From an uncultured Bacteroidales bacterium (GTDB taxonomy: Bacteria > Bacteroidota > Bacteroidia > Bacteroidales > Bacteroidaceae), in NCBI GenBank assembly GCA_902798615.1, contig CADBXL010000004.1, positions 1 through 64,000 on the forward strand: 64,000 nucleotides of DNA. Reading direction: 5' to 3'. Below the pieces are notes generated by a model, which worked only from the letters and a program-made list of their open reading frames with translations, had not been told where the DNA came from and searched no databases. Positions 50,541-61,429 of this stretch are shown in pieces (within the stretch, counting starts at the first letter, position 1; each line of letters begins with the position of its first letter). Both the position numbers and the translations under genes were made by a program.

Positions 50541-53360
50541 ATGAAAAAGCTCATCTTATGTGCATCTCTTTCATGCTTGGTTATGATGAATTCCTGTCAG
50601 AGGGAAGAATTAGTGCCTGCTGACGAGAAGCCTGAATGGCTCGGTTCTACAATCTATGAGGAACTGGAGTCAGGGAGGCATCTTGAGGGGACTTTTCATA
50701 ACTATCTGCAGTTGGTTAAGGATCTTGGATATGATGAAGTTCTTGGCCGAACAGGTAGTAAGACGATCTTCCCTGCAAATGATGCAGCTTTCGAGGCTTT
50801 CTTCCAGTCAGACAATGCCTTTGGCGTTCACTCGTATGCAGAGTTGACCGGAGGTATGAAGAAACAGTTGCTATATACTTCCATGCTTGACAATGCGATG
50901 CTCACAGGTATGCTTTCGAATGTATCTGCCGATGATAATAACGTGAGTCGTGGCGTCGCCTTGAAACATGCTTCCAACCTAAGTATTACCGATACGATAT
51001 ATACTCTGTACTCTGGAGCTACTATGCCTCAGGGTAATTCCTATTGGAAAGGCTACTATAATAAGGGTATCAATGTAATATATGATGGAACAGTTCCTAT
51101 GATTGTTCACTTCACTCGTGAGCAGATGCTTAACAATGATATTACCGTGACGGGTGCTGATTGTGATTTTGGTATTCTGCGTGGTGAAAATGTAGGCGCG
51201 AGTGTTGACGATTCGCAGGGTGCATATATATTCGGCAATAAGGTAGTAAAGGGTGACGTAACCTGTTTGAATGGCTATATACATCAGGTGGATAAGGTCG
51301 TAGTGCCTCCTGGGAATGTAGGACAGGTACTCCGTAGTGAGAAAAACACAAAACTATTCTCACGTATGCTTGACTATCATTGTGCTCCTTACTTTAACGC
51401 CAATGCAACCAACTCGTATAACTCTTGGGCTATACAGAATGGTCGTGCGGTTTTGGACTCTATATTTGAGGTACGTTATTTCTCAAAGAAATCGCATGGA
51501 ACAGGTGGTACAACCCTCGATCCAAACGGTTCTTCTACGACAAACAAGCAGTTGCTTTGGGATCCAGGTTGGAATCAATATACTTCTTCTGCAATCTCCT
51601 TAGCAGATATGGGCGCTGTTCTTGTGCCAACCGATGATGTTTTGCAGAAATACTTCTGTGCTGGTGGTGATGGAGCGTTCTTCGTGGAGAACTACGGTAG
51701 GACAGGTCTTCCTAATACTCCGGAGAATCTTCCTGAGCATCTTGATACCATGTATGTGAAAGGAAAAGGCATTCTGACAACCTTTGTAAACAATTTGATG
51801 CAAAGTTCTTTCATTGAGAGTGTGCCAAGCAAGTTCAGTAAGATTCAGCAGAATGCATCTGGCGAGTTTATGGGACTTACAATCGCTGACCTTGCACGCA
51901 AGCAAACAGCAGAAGGCGAGAAATATGATATTTGTGTGGCAAGCAATGGAGTGGTGTATAAGCTCAATAGGATGATTGTTCCTGACGAGTATCAGTCAGT
52001 GCTTGGTCCTGCGGTTATATTCCCAGAGTATAGCATAATGAATTCCTTCGCACAGGATAAGACCAATGGAACATCTGCCTCTACATGGGGAGCTGACCTT
52101 TACTATTATTTGTTGGCGATGAAGTCTAAGTTCGCTTTCTTCCTGCCAACCAATAATGCCTTTGCCGGGTGCTATATCGACCCTGTATCACTTGGCTCTT
52201 CAACTCCTCGTGCACTTGAGTTCTATTCACATTGGGAGGCAAATAAACGAGGTGAGCTTGTAGAGAAAATCGGAGTGAAGGTTCACGATTACAATAAGGT
52301 GACGGGCGAGATATCTGCATCCATAAGGAACACAGTAGAGGATATCACAGCAAGCTCAAAGGACTATAAGTCTCAGGTTTATGATGTACTTCAGTATCAT
52401 ACGCTTATCCTTGATTCGTCAAATGTGGATCGCTTTGGTGAGAATCATTACTACCTCACTAAGCATGGTGGAGCAATACGTCTGGATGATTTTAGTAAGA
52501 CTGTTAATGGTAACGTTGTGACATTCACGGGTAAAGTGCGTGGTGGTGCTCAGTTGGATAACGGCGCCAAAGCTGCTAACATCACCCGAGGCTGGTATCC
52601 TAAAAAAGGTAATGGTTATACTTTTGCTCTTGATAATGTGATTCAGCCGTCAATAACGAGTGTATATGCGCTTCTGCATAAGTATGAGGATCGTTTTTCA
52701 GAGTTCCTTGATATGATATCAATCTTTGATGAGTCGGTGCTTTTGAGTTGGGCTGGTATTGCAGAGACAGCTGCTGTGGGCACATCACCACAGGAACGTT
52801 ATTTCGTTTTTTCGTCCAAAGGCGGATGTGCTCTTGATCAGAATGTGAACTTCTTCAATGGTTATAATTACACTTTCTTTGCACCTGACAATGCAGCGAT
52901 GGAGATAGCATATAACAATAACGGTTTGCCCCGTATCTCTGAAATCAAGGCAATCTTTGAGAAGTATCAGGGAAGTGAGGGCGACTATTCTGAAAGCGAG
53001 ATAAAGCAGGCAAAGGCAGATGTGCAGAAGAAATTGAATACGCTACGTGCCTTTGTGAGATACCACTTCCAGAACAATTCCGTGTTTGCTGATAATAAAG
53101 TGCCAAGAACCACATATCAGTCAATGTATTCATCAGAACTCGGTATTCCTGCTAAGATAACGACGGAAAGTACAGACGGCATTCTTACCGTTACAGATGC
53201 TACAGGTCACAGCATTAGGATTGATGCTAATTCCAAGGATAAGCTGGTGAACATGATGACTCGTGACTATGAGTTTGATGCGAAGTCGTCATCTGCAAAA
53301 AATATTAGTGTATCATCATTTGCTGTGGTGCATCAGATAAGTGAACCGTTGAAGTATTAA
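50541..53360 (+). CDS. multi-domain fasciclin lipoprotein
   Basis: 939 residues. Lipoprotein signal MKKLILCASLSCLVMMNSC with the lipid-anchored Cys at 19. Several FAS1 (fasciclin) domains show the H1-like motif TIFPANDAAFEAFF, FAFFLPTNNAFAGC and YTFFAPDNAAMEIA at about 75, 530 and 775, each followed by the closing strands near VLQYHTLIL or VRYHFQ. It is first in a locus with SusC and SusD genes, so it may assist binding of an extracellular ligand at the outer surface; the ligand is unknown. Its signal peptide lacks the GC-rich repeat seen in the two later fasciclin genes. Confidence 0.85.
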   Translation: MKKLILCASLSCLVMMNSCQREELVPADEKPEWLGSTIYEELESGRHLEGTFHNYLQLVKDLGYDEVLGRTGSKTIFPANDAAFEAFFQSDNAFGVHSYAELTGGMKKQLLYTSMLDNAMLTGMLSNVSADDNNVSRGVALKHASNLSITDTIYTLYSGATMPQGNSYWKGYYNKGINVIYDGTVPMIVHFTREQMLNNDITVTGADCDFGILRGENVGASVDDSQGAYIFGNKVVKGDVTCLNGYIHQVDKVVVPPGNVGQVLRSEKNTKLFSRMLDYHCAPYFNANATNSYNSWAIQNGRAVLDSIFEVRYFSKKSHGTGGTTLDPNGSSTTNKQLLWDPGWNQYTSSAISLADMGAVLVPTDDVLQKYFCAGGDGAFFVENYGRTGLPNTPENLPEHLDTMYVKGKGILTTFVNNLMQSSFIESVPSKFSKIQQNASGEFMGLTIADLARKQTAEGEKYDICVASNGVVYKLNRMIVPDEYQSVLGPAVIFPEYSIMNSFAQDKTNGTSASTWGADLYYYLLAMKSKFAFFLPTNNAFAGCYIDPVSLGSSTPRALEFYSHWEANKRGELVEKIGVKVHDYNKVTGEISASIRNTVEDITASSKDYKSQVYDVLQYHTLILDSSNVDRFGENHYYLTKHGGAIRLDDFSKTVNGNVVTFTGKVRGGAQLDNGAKAANITRGWYPKKGNGYTFALDNVIQPSITSVYALLHKYEDRFSEFLDMISIFDESVLLSWAGIAETAAVGTSPQERYFVFSSKGGCALDQNVNFFNGYNYTFFAPDNAAMEIAYNNNGLPRISEIKAIFEKYQGSEGDYSESEIKQAKADVQKKLNTLRAFVRYHFQNNSVFADNKVPRTTYQSMYSSELGIPAKITTESTDGILTVTDATGHSIRIDANSKDKLVNMMTRDYEFDAKSSSAKNISVSSFAVVHQISEPLKY

Positions 53361-53364
53361 ATTT

Positions 53365-53405
53365 CCCCAGCGGGCTCTCCCGCCTGTCCTCCTCCATAGT
53401 GGAAG
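53365..53405 (-). repeat. degenerate GC-rich palindromic repeat
   Basis: CAGCGGGCTCTCCCGCCTGT and following CCTCCTCCATAGTGG resemble the minus-sense copies at 38023 and 58994. It lies between the first fasciclin gene and susC. Confidence 0.45.
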
Positions 53406-53490
53406 TTGTTACCTTCTATCGTTAAGAGGAAAATTAGGGGCAGTTTATTAAACAGGCAATTTGTAATTGATAACATGTAATTAGTAATTT

Positions 53491-56400
53491 ATGTTTAGTA
53501 TATTTCGACATATAAGCGAAAGGCCCATTCTGTGCGAACTTCTTGCCCCTTTATGGGGAAAGATGCCCGTAGGGCGGAAAGGGGTATTTTTCCTTCTCTT
53601 CCTCTTTCTTCCTCTGTTCTCTTATGCCCAGAATCGTGTTGTCTCTGGAACGGTGAGCGATGATATGGGACCTATCATGATGGCAAACGTAGTGGAGAAA
53701 GATGCGAATAATCGTATCATTTCCGCAACGCAGACAGATATGATGGGTAATTTCTCTATGGAGGTAAAGAACCCTAAGAACAAACTGGAAATCACTTACG
53801 TCGGTTGTAAGAAATACAGTGTGACGATAGGCGATAAAACAACGTTTGAGGTAATGCTTACCTCAGAGAGCACCAATCTTAAAGAGATTGTGGTAAAAGG
53901 AACGCATGGAACATCGGGAGGCCTGAATATTGCTAAGAAGGAAATAACAGTAGCACAGTCAACGTTCAATCTTTCGGAAGTAGAAGGAATGGCATTTACT
54001 TCTGCAGATGAGGCTTTGCAGGGCGAAATAGCAGGACTTGATATTGTAGCTAACTCAGGAAACCTCGGTGCAGGCACAACAATGCGTCTGCGTGGCGTTA
54101 CCACTATAAATGGTAATGCAGAACCACTTATCGTTGTTGATGGTAAGATATTTGACAATCCTGACAAAAGCTTCGACTTCCAGAATGCCTCAGAAGAAGA
54201 GTATTCATCACTATTGTCTGTAAATGTAGAGGATATTGCGAAGATAGATGTATTGAAGGATGCCGCTGCTACTGCCGTATGGGGAGCAAGGGGTGCAAAT
54301 GGTGTGATAGAGATAACCACCAAGCGTGGTAGTCGTGGAAAACCACGCGTGAATTTCTCGTATAAGTTCACAGGTACTTGGCAGCCAAAGGATTATGACC
54401 TTCTAAAAGGTGATGATTATACAATGCTTATCAAGGAAGAGTACTATAATCCTAATCAGTCGAATACTGCAACCTCAAATATACGTGAGATAAATTATGA
54501 CAAGTCATGGGCTGATTTTGAAAACTGGAACAATAATATAGATTGGGTGAAGGAGGTGACGAAATTCGGTCCGCAGCATTCTTACAACCTGAATATTACG
54601 GGTGGTGGTCAGAAGGCAACATTTCGTATCTCTGGTGGTTATGATAACCAGGAGAACTATATCATAAAGCAACATTTGGATCGTTTGTCAACACGTCTTG
54701 TACTTGACTATAACGTGTCAGATCGCATACGTTTTTCAACTAACTTTGCGTTGACATACACTGATAACCAAATGAACTACTATGATATAGTAAATCAGGC
54801 ACAGAAAATGGCGCCTAATATGAGTGTGTATAAGCAGGATGCATATGGAAATGATACAAACCAGTTCTATATAATGAATACTGTTGGATCACTTAATGAT
54901 CTGACTCCATACACAGGTAACTACTCTTCATACGAGCTTCGTTCTATTCAGGAACTGGGAAACCCGGTGGCAAATGCGGAACTATCATGGAAGAGAGATG
55001 AAACATATCGTATTACCCCAGATTTCAATATCAAGTATGAACTTTTGGGTACGGCCACAGGGCAGACGCGACTGACATTCAATGGTCGTGTGGACTTTGA
55101 TATCTATGCTCGAACGGTACCAGCATATGTACCTGCTGAGATAGCGTCAATAACATGGGATAGTTCGCCACTTCAGTATAATTTCTCAGAGAAAACAGAA
55201 TCCAATCGTCTGAAGATTGGTGCACTTGGTGAGTTTGTCTTTACACCTTATTTCAAGAATGAGGATATTTCTATGACTATGCTTGCTCGTTATGAGATGA
55301 GTACGCAGCGAAGTAACTCACAGTATGTGGCAAAGTACAATCTGCCAAACGGTATTACGTCTGTAACGTCAGAAGGTGCTTTGCTTTATACCACCATCCG
55401 AACCAAGACGTACAATGGATTGGGTGACGGCAGTTCACGTTCAAACTCACAGAACATGATATACAATGCCCACTTCTCCTATAAACAGCGCTATAACCTT
55501 GGATTCTCACTTCGTGCAGATGGTGACTCTAAGTTCGGCCCAAAGCAAAAATGGGCATATTTCCCAGGAGTTTCATTACGTTATAACATTTCGGATGAGA
55601 ATTTCTTTGAGCCTTTACGCAAGCATGTCTCAATGGTAGGTCTACGTGCTTCATGGGGTATCAATGGTAAGGCTCCAGATGCTGACTACCTTTTCTATAA
55701 TACATATTCAACAGGCACCGGCGCATACGGATCTGCTTCAAAAATGGATGGCCTGAGACTTGACGATCTTCGTTGGGAAAAGACTACATCATACAATCTC
55801 GGTTTCAATCTTGGTTTTCTTGATGATATTATTGAGGTCGATTTTGATTTCTATCATAAAGAGACGAAGGATCTATTGCAGAAAGTTGTGGCTATTCCTA
55901 CTACCACAGGTTATGCGAGCCTTGCATATCAGAATGTAGGTGGCATGAAGAATGATGGTTGGGAATTGAATATCTCGGGCAATAAATTCCTGAAAATAGG
56001 TAAATTCTCTATGAGTGCCGGTTTCAATATAGCCCAGAATTATAATGAGATAACAGAGATGGACGACCGTGTGCTCAATGCGATAAACTCAGATTGGATT
56101 GCTACTAAACGTGGCGAATTCCTAAATCGTGTTCAGACGGGTAATGCACTTGGTTCAATTTATGGTTTCCGCTATAAAGGTGTGTACCAGTATTCATTCG
56201 ACTATCTGAAGAATTATAATTCTGAACAGATGCAGAGTAATCCCGCATGGACAACTTCAGATTATGAGAACTGGATAAATTCGATGCTTGCTGATGGTAA
56301 GACTATGCCAGTTGTCACAGGTACTGATGGTAAGGTGGTAATGGATAACAATGGACAGCCAAAGCGCATTGTGTATAATTATAACTCTGGTGCTGCAACA

Positions 56401-56991
56401 TATACCTTCCAAGGTGGTGATGCCATATATGAGGATATTAATCACGACGGTCAGATAAATGCCCTTGATATTGTGTATCTTGGCAATTCTATGCCAAAGT
56501 TGCAGGGCGGCTTCCACCTGACGTTGCTATATGGTGGTTGGAATCTGAAGGCGCGTTTCACCTATCGTTGGGGTAACAAGATAGTGAATGCTGCACGTCG
56601 TGACCTTGAGTCTATGTCAGGTGCCTACAACCAATGTGCAACAGTGAATTGGCGTTGGCGTAAGGATGGTGATGTGACTATGATTCCGCGTGCTATGTAT
56701 GTGTATGATGATAATTCTGCATACAACTATCAGGGCTCAAGTCGTTTCGTTGAAGATGGCTCATTCCTCCGTTTTCAGAACCTTCAGGTGGGATATAATT
56801 TCCCAAAGAAAGATTTGAAGAAATATGGTTTGAATCAGTTGCAGTTCTATGTTACGATGAACAACCTATTCTGTTGGACAAAGTACTCTGGTGTTGATCC
56901 TGAGATTTCTGTTGGCGGATGGGGAGTTGCCATTGATAACAAGACGGCACGTTCAAAGTCGTTTACTGCGAATGTGGTAGTAGGGTTTTAG
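53491..56991 (+). CDS. SusC/RagA-type TonB-linked outer membrane protein
   Basis: 1166 residues. The N-terminus MFSIFRHISERPILCELLAP is followed by a repeat-derived stretch (LWGKMPVGRKG) and then the hydrophobic core FFLLFLFLPLFSYAQ. A CarboxypepD_reg-like domain (VVSGTVSDDMGPIMMANVVE) precedes the plug, with the SusC signatures LRGVTTINGNAEPLIVVDG and KDAAATAVWGARGANGVIEI. A 22-strand barrel follows and ends in F. It imports a ligand with the SusD partner immediately downstream. Confidence 0.93.
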   Translation: MFSIFRHISERPILCELLAPLWGKMPVGRKGVFFLLFLFLPLFSYAQNRVVSGTVSDDMGPIMMANVVEKDANNRIISATQTDMMGNFSMEVKNPKNKLEITYVGCKKYSVTIGDKTTFEVMLTSESTNLKEIVVKGTHGTSGGLNIAKKEITVAQSTFNLSEVEGMAFTSADEALQGEIAGLDIVANSGNLGAGTTMRLRGVTTINGNAEPLIVVDGKIFDNPDKSFDFQNASEEEYSSLLSVNVEDIAKIDVLKDAAATAVWGARGANGVIEITTKRGSRGKPRVNFSYKFTGTWQPKDYDLLKGDDYTMLIKEEYYNPNQSNTATSNIREINYDKSWADFENWNNNIDWVKEVTKFGPQHSYNLNITGGGQKATFRISGGYDNQENYIIKQHLDRLSTRLVLDYNVSDRIRFSTNFALTYTDNQMNYYDIVNQAQKMAPNMSVYKQDAYGNDTNQFYIMNTVGSLNDLTPYTGNYSSYELRSIQELGNPVANAELSWKRDETYRITPDFNIKYELLGTATGQTRLTFNGRVDFDIYARTVPAYVPAEIASITWDSSPLQYNFSEKTESNRLKIGALGEFVFTPYFKNEDISMTMLARYEMSTQRSNSQYVAKYNLPNGITSVTSEGALLYTTIRTKTYNGLGDGSSRSNSQNMIYNAHFSYKQRYNLGFSLRADGDSKFGPKQKWAYFPGVSLRYNISDENFFEPLRKHVSMVGLRASWGINGKAPDADYLFYNTYSTGTGAYGSASKMDGLRLDDLRWEKTTSYNLGFNLGFLDDIIEVDFDFYHKETKDLLQKVVAIPTTTGYASLAYQNVGGMKNDGWELNISGNKFLKIGKFSMSAGFNIAQNYNEITEMDDRVLNAINSDWIATKRGEFLNRVQTGNALGSIYGFRYKGVYQYSFDYLKNYNSEQMQSNPAWTTSDYENWINSMLADGKTMPVVTGTDGKVVMDNNGQPKRIVYNYNSGAATYTFQGGDAIYEDINHDGQINALDIVYLGNSMPKLQGGFHLTLLYGGWNLKARFTYRWGNKIVNAARRDLESMSGAYNQCATVNWRWRKDGDVTMIPRAMYVYDDNSAYNYQGSSRFVEDGSFLRFQNLQVGYNFPKKDLKKYGLNQLQFYVTMNNLFCWTKYSGVDPEISVGGWGVAIDNKTARSKSFTANVVVGF
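53545..53585 (+). repeat. palindromic repeat inside the susC signal sequence
   Basis: CCCCTTTATGGGG next to GCCCGTAGGGC and AAAGGGG, a nested palindrome. It is translated as PLWGKMPVGRKG between the start and the hydrophobic core. Confidence 0.6.
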
Positions 56992-57029
56992 GCATAAGCT
57001 AATTGAAAATTTATAATTGAGAATTGAAA

Positions 57030-58991
57030 ATGAGTATATTGCACAACATATTTCGACATATAACGTATTACTTTAGCATTCCTGCTCCTTCTCTACGGAG
57101 TGGGAGAGCGGGAGAGGGCGCTCTTCTCTTCTTTATCCTTTTATCTTTCACCTCATGTGTAGATACTGTCATTCTTCCTGATGACAAGACGGTGGAGGAG
57201 GATTTCTGGCAGACAAAGGCACAGGTGCAGTCAATGGTCAATGGTGCCTATACCTCAATGGCTTCTGAGGATGTGCAGAGGAAACTTATTATATGGCAAT
57301 GCCGTTCAGATGAACTTAATGTGAATACATCGCTGAGTATAAACGAACTTAATCAGTTTGACTCTAACAATCTTCAGACAGATAACCGTCACAATAGTTG
57401 GGCGTCACTCTATTCTGTAATCAACACATGTAACCTTGTCATATCAAAATCTGCAGAGGTCATGGATATAGATCCTAACTACTTAGAGGGTGACCATAGG
57501 AATGTGTTGGCACAGATGAAAGCGTTGCGTGGATTGTGTTATTTTTATCTCATTCGTGCTTTCCGCGATGTGCCATTGGTTCTTGAGCCTTACAAGGAGA
57601 GTTCACAGCAACTCAATGTTGGTCAGACGGCGGCAGGAGTTGTACTTGATTTTGTAATCTCAGATCTTGAAGAAGTAAAGAACGATGCTCTTTCAACAGC
57701 TAATGTGACTGGCAATGTGCAGAAGTATGGGTGCTTTACTCGTAATAGTATCTATGCACTCTTGGCTGATTGCTATCTGTGGAGAGCGTCAGTAAACCAT
57801 TCTATTTCAGATTATAAGCGCTGTGTAGAATTGTGTGATATGATAAGAGATGCGCGTGGCGTTGCAAGTAAGCGTTTTGGTAATAATAGCCAGTTTGATG
57901 ATGATGGATATAATCTAAATCTCTTCAGGAATTACTATCAGCCATTTGCTACAGGAAATGATGGTGAGTCGCTGCTTGAACTCCAGTTTAATGATAATAC
58001 TGCTCTTTGCAATGCTTATTACAAAAGCAGATCATCATCAAATGCCAAGCCTTGGTTTTATACCAATTCATACTATTCATCTATAAAAAAGAATACGAAC
58101 ATAGGCTTGAACGCAAGTGTTTTTAACCAGTTGCATTCAGGTGATGCTGTATCTGATATCCGTGGCTTTGAAAGTGTCTATAACTTCAATAATGGAGCAG
58201 AGGATGAGGTGATGATACGTAAATATGTTGGTCAGGATATAATTGGTGATGTTAAGGCAGATGCGCCATCAAATCGTTCATATTTAGGTTATAGGGCAAA
58301 CTGGATTGTCTATCGTGTGACAGATGTAATGCTGATGAAGGCTGAGGCTATGGTTCAGATTGCAAGTCTGATGGGTGAGGAAGTGAAAGCTTCTGTTTCT
58401 CAGATTGCAAATGCCGGTTCACTTCACGACTCCGTCTCAATTGCTAAGGGGGCATATTCTAAAGTACACGAGATAAGCAACTACCTTGTGACTGGTATGC
58501 GTCAGGTGCAGATTGTGAATACTCGTGCGCAGAAAGATGGTGTATCCCTGTATGATTCACTTGCATATAAACTCAGTGTTCAAGAGGCGGAAACTGCTGA
58601 TTTTGTGAAAGCTATTACAAAATATGTATCTTCGTTAGACAAGACATGTGAGGATTTGGAACTTGAGGTGATGAACGAGCGTGCGCGTGAGTTGTGCTTT
58701 GAGGGTAAGCGTTGGTATGATATGCTTCGTTATAACTATCGACGTATGAATGGCGTAAACTATACAACGCTTATGGTTGATATGGGAGATAATCAAGCAA
58801 GGAACAATGATAATTTCCTCGCTCTCATGGCTCGTAAATATACTAATAGAAACGGAACAGCACTCGTGGCAAATATCAAAACTGAGCCTTATCTTTATCT
58901 GCCTGTGCTGAAGTCAGAAGTGGAGATAAATACTCTGTTGAAACAGAATCCGGCATATAAGGATAGGGCTACAGCGGAGAAAAATTATTAA
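57030..58991 (+). CDS. RagB/SusD family nutrient-binding lipoprotein
   Basis: 653 residues from the ATG at 57030 (MSILHNIFRHITYYF). The signal peptide is unusual: PAPSLRSGRAGEG, encoded by a GC-rich repeat, sits before the core LLFFILLSFTSC with the lipidated Cys. The mature part has TPR-like helices and SusD markers: DDFWQTKAQVQSMVNGAYTS and VMNERARELCFEGKRWYDML. It forms the lid on the SusC barrel. No in-frame start exists after the repeat, so the repeat must be translated. Confidence 0.93.
   Translation: MSILHNIFRHITYYFSIPAPSLRSGRAGEGALLFFILLSFTSCVDTVILPDDKTVEEDFWQTKAQVQSMVNGAYTSMASEDVQRKLIIWQCRSDELNVNTSLSINELNQFDSNNLQTDNRHNSWASLYSVINTCNLVISKSAEVMDIDPNYLEGDHRNVLAQMKALRGLCYFYLIRAFRDVPLVLEPYKESSQQLNVGQTAAGVVLDFVISDLEEVKNDALSTANVTGNVQKYGCFTRNSIYALLADCYLWRASVNHSISDYKRCVELCDMIRDARGVASKRFGNNSQFDDDGYNLNLFRNYYQPFATGNDGESLLELQFNDNTALCNAYYKSRSSSNAKPWFYTNSYYSSIKKNTNIGLNASVFNQLHSGDAVSDIRGFESVYNFNNGAEDEVMIRKYVGQDIIGDVKADAPSNRSYLGYRANWIVYRVTDVMLMKAEAMVQIASLMGEEVKASVSQIANAGSLHDSVSIAKGAYSKVHEISNYLVTGMRQVQIVNTRAQKDGVSLYDSLAYKLSVQEAETADFVKAITKYVSSLDKTCEDLELEVMNERARELCFEGKRWYDMLRYNYRRMNGVNYTTLMVDMGDNQARNNDNFLALMARKYTNRNGTALVANIKTEPYLYLPVLKSEVEINTLLKQNPAYKDRATAEKNY
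57084..57121 (+). repeat. GC-rich repeat translated in the SusD signal peptide
   Basis: GCTCCTTCTCTACGGAGTGG then GAGAGCGGGAGAGGGCGC, a diverged copy of the repeat at 38131-38167, read as APSLRSGRAGEGA. Confidence 0.8.
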
Positions 58992-58993
58992 TG

Positions 58994-59034
58994 GCCTCTC
59001 CATCGCCCTCCCCCATATGGAGGGAGCTGCGCCC
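58994..59034 (-). repeat. GC-rich palindromic repeat, intergenic
   Basis: GGCCTCTCCATCGCCCTCCC then CCATATGGAGGGAGCTGCGCC, opposite sense to the copy at 59166-59202, just after the SusD stop. A further CTCACAGAGGGAGTAGG follows. Confidence 0.8.
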
Positions 59035-59121
59035 TCACCCTCACAGAGGGAGTAGGTACCTTTTAATCAAGGGCAGTTAGTAAATTTGTTATTCATAATT
59101 TGTAATTCATATTAGACAATA

Positions 59122-61374
59122 ATGCTTAGGATATTTCAAAATATGGTGAACGCTTTTCGCATTCCGGCTTCCTCCTTGCGGGGGAGGGCGGGGGGAGGGG
59201 CCGCAGCCCTTTTCCTTTCTTTGTTATGCTTTTCTTCCTGTAATAAGGAACCGAATGAATCTGACCTATATACTTTTACGGGACAGACGATTCAGGAATT
59301 TGTAGAAGAGGATGACAATCTCTCGCTATTTAGACAGATTCTTGAGAGGGCAAACTTATGGGCTGAGATGCGCACGTATGGTCAATATACCTGTTATGCA
59401 CCAAGTAACGAGGGTGTTATTGCATACGTTGATAGCTTATGGAATGACCCGAAGTCAACGGATGACAATGGCAATCCTGTACATAATGGTATGAGCGAGA
59501 ATTCTGTGAATGGCCTTACTGATCAACAGTGTAAGGAGATTGCCAAATATCATATCTCAACAATGACATATTTATATGCAGATTTGTCTGAAACTTCGAG
59601 TGCTGGCGCCAATGAAGTATTCACTTATCTCGGTCAGACTTTCAGTTCGGAGATATGCAACGATGGTTCTGTTTGTCTCGGTGGCTCTGCTATAGTGGAT
59701 AAGGATAATGACAGACACGATATAGAATTGGCAAATGGCTATCTACACTATATTAATAAAGTGATACCTCGCAATACTCAGACAATCAACGAGATGATGA
59801 AGAACCTCACGCAATATAAGATATTCTATGAGGCTCTTGATAAGACAGGCTTACTTTCTCTGCTTTCTAAGACAAAGAAAGATTTCAATAGTGCTATTGA
59901 CAATAATCATGGTCGTCCAGGGTCAAGCTGGGCATCAACAGAATTCTATGTGCCTACCGAGTGTAATATTCGTTACACTGTATTTGCAGAGGATTCTACT
60001 GTTATGGCTGCTAATGGTATTCGCACATTTGCAGATTTGAAGGCTAAATGTATAGAATGGTATAAGGATGCAGAGAACTGGTATCCATTACCAGAAGGTG
60101 AGAAGATAAGTACTGGCGATGACTACACCTATACATACAACGTTGTGAATATGTTTGTGCGTTATCATATCCTAAAGGCAGGTATGGCAACTTCAAAGTT
60201 ACTCTTTGGTTATAATGCTTCTAACGTAAACTGGAACTTCGCATTTGGAGGTGAACCGTTCGACTATTATGAGACATTACTGCCTCACACTCTGATGAAG
60301 ATATGGCAACCTCTATATCAGAAGGAGAATGGTGAGATATCAACAGGTTCAAAGACTGGTATATTCATCAATCGTTTTCGACAGCATAACACATTGACTG
60401 ATGAGGTCGGTACTATGGGTAAGGCCTATACACATCAGGTGCTTATTCCTGGTATACTTGTATATACTGACAGCCGCAGCAATATCAAAGCTCTCAATGG
60501 GTATGTACATGGTATTAATGGTATGCTTGTTTATAATGCAGACGTCCCTCAGAAAGTACTCAATGAGCGTCTGCGCATAGATACAGGCTCTATGCTCCAC
60601 GAACTTGCAAATAACGACATTCGATTTGCTACGGAAGCAGAGATTGCAAGTAAGAATCTCAATGGTTCTGCTGGTACTATGACACGTTTCCCCGTAGATT
60701 ATTTTGACAACCTGTATAGTTTCACTGGTACTTCATCTGGCATTTCTTGGTACACACAAGGAGCATGGCGTGCGTGGGAGGCTGACCAGTTGTCATTCTG
60801 GGGTGCATACGACTTCGCTGTGAAACTCCCAAGTGTTCCTACGGGCGACTATGAACTTCGTGTCATCTATCCTCCTATGGCAAACTCTGGACTTATGCAG
60901 TATTTTATAGGTACATCAAGAAGTGCAGCCTCAATGCAACCGCTTGGAGTGCCTTTTGATGCTCGCTATCCTAATTCATCGCTTGATGCTGACCGTGATG
61001 CTACAGGCTATATGTTTTCAACGGAGTTCTCAGACTATGGTGTTGCTTCCGACCTCGTAATGCGTAACCATAATTATATGCGTGCGCCTGCGAGTTTTTC
61101 TCGTGGAACCTACAATAGTATTAAGGAACGTGCCACATCTGCAGATCAACTTATTCAGACGATAAGTAATTGTTGCAGATATGAAGAGGGTTACGGAACA
61201 AGTATGATGCGCCGTATTCTCGGAACAATCCATCTTGATCAGCGTAATGACTATTGGCTGCGTTTACGTAACCTTATTCCAGAAGAGACCACTCTCGGTG
61301 GTTCATTCGACTTCCTTGAACTTGTACCGACAACTGTCATCAATGATGCGACAATGACGGAAGATTGGTATTAA
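59122..61374 (+). CDS. fasciclin-domain lipoprotein with repeat-bearing signal peptide
   Basis: 750 residues. MLRIFQNMVNAFR is followed by IPASSLRGRAGGGAA from a GC-rich repeat, then the core LFLSLLCFSSC with the lipid Cys (about residue 40). FAS1-like segments: LFRQILERANLWAEMRTYGQ with YTCYAPSNEGVIAYV (about 60-90) and a second around YKIFYEALDKTGLLSLLS. The C-terminal 200 residues form a beta-sandwich (TGDYELRVIYPPMANSGLMQ) possibly for ligand or glycan binding. Part of the SusCD locus. Confidence 0.82.
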   Translation: MLRIFQNMVNAFRIPASSLRGRAGGGAAALFLSLLCFSSCNKEPNESDLYTFTGQTIQEFVEEDDNLSLFRQILERANLWAEMRTYGQYTCYAPSNEGVIAYVDSLWNDPKSTDDNGNPVHNGMSENSVNGLTDQQCKEIAKYHISTMTYLYADLSETSSAGANEVFTYLGQTFSSEICNDGSVCLGGSAIVDKDNDRHDIELANGYLHYINKVIPRNTQTINEMMKNLTQYKIFYEALDKTGLLSLLSKTKKDFNSAIDNNHGRPGSSWASTEFYVPTECNIRYTVFAEDSTVMAANGIRTFADLKAKCIEWYKDAENWYPLPEGEKISTGDDYTYTYNVVNMFVRYHILKAGMATSKLLFGYNASNVNWNFAFGGEPFDYYETLLPHTLMKIWQPLYQKENGEISTGSKTGIFINRFRQHNTLTDEVGTMGKAYTHQVLIPGILVYTDSRSNIKALNGYVHGINGMLVYNADVPQKVLNERLRIDTGSMLHELANNDIRFATEAEIASKNLNGSAGTMTRFPVDYFDNLYSFTGTSSGISWYTQGAWRAWEADQLSFWGAYDFAVKLPSVPTGDYELRVIYPPMANSGLMQYFIGTSRSAASMQPLGVPFDARYPNSSLDADRDATGYMFSTEFSDYGVASDLVMRNHNYMRAPASFSRGTYNSIKERATSADQLIQTISNCCRYEEGYGTSMMRRILGTIHLDQRNDYWLRLRNLIPEETTLGGSFDFLELVPTTVINDATMTEDWY
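59166..59202 (+). repeat. GC-rich repeat translated in a fasciclin lipoprotein signal peptide
   Basis: GGCTTCCTCCTTGCGGGGGA then GGGCGGGGGGAGGGGCC, close to the intergenic copy at 38131-38167, read as ASSLRGRAGGGA. Confidence 0.85.
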
Positions 61375-61429
61375 GTCTCTTAGAAAAAGACTAATTGATA
61401 ATTATTAATTAATAAATGGATTATTAAGG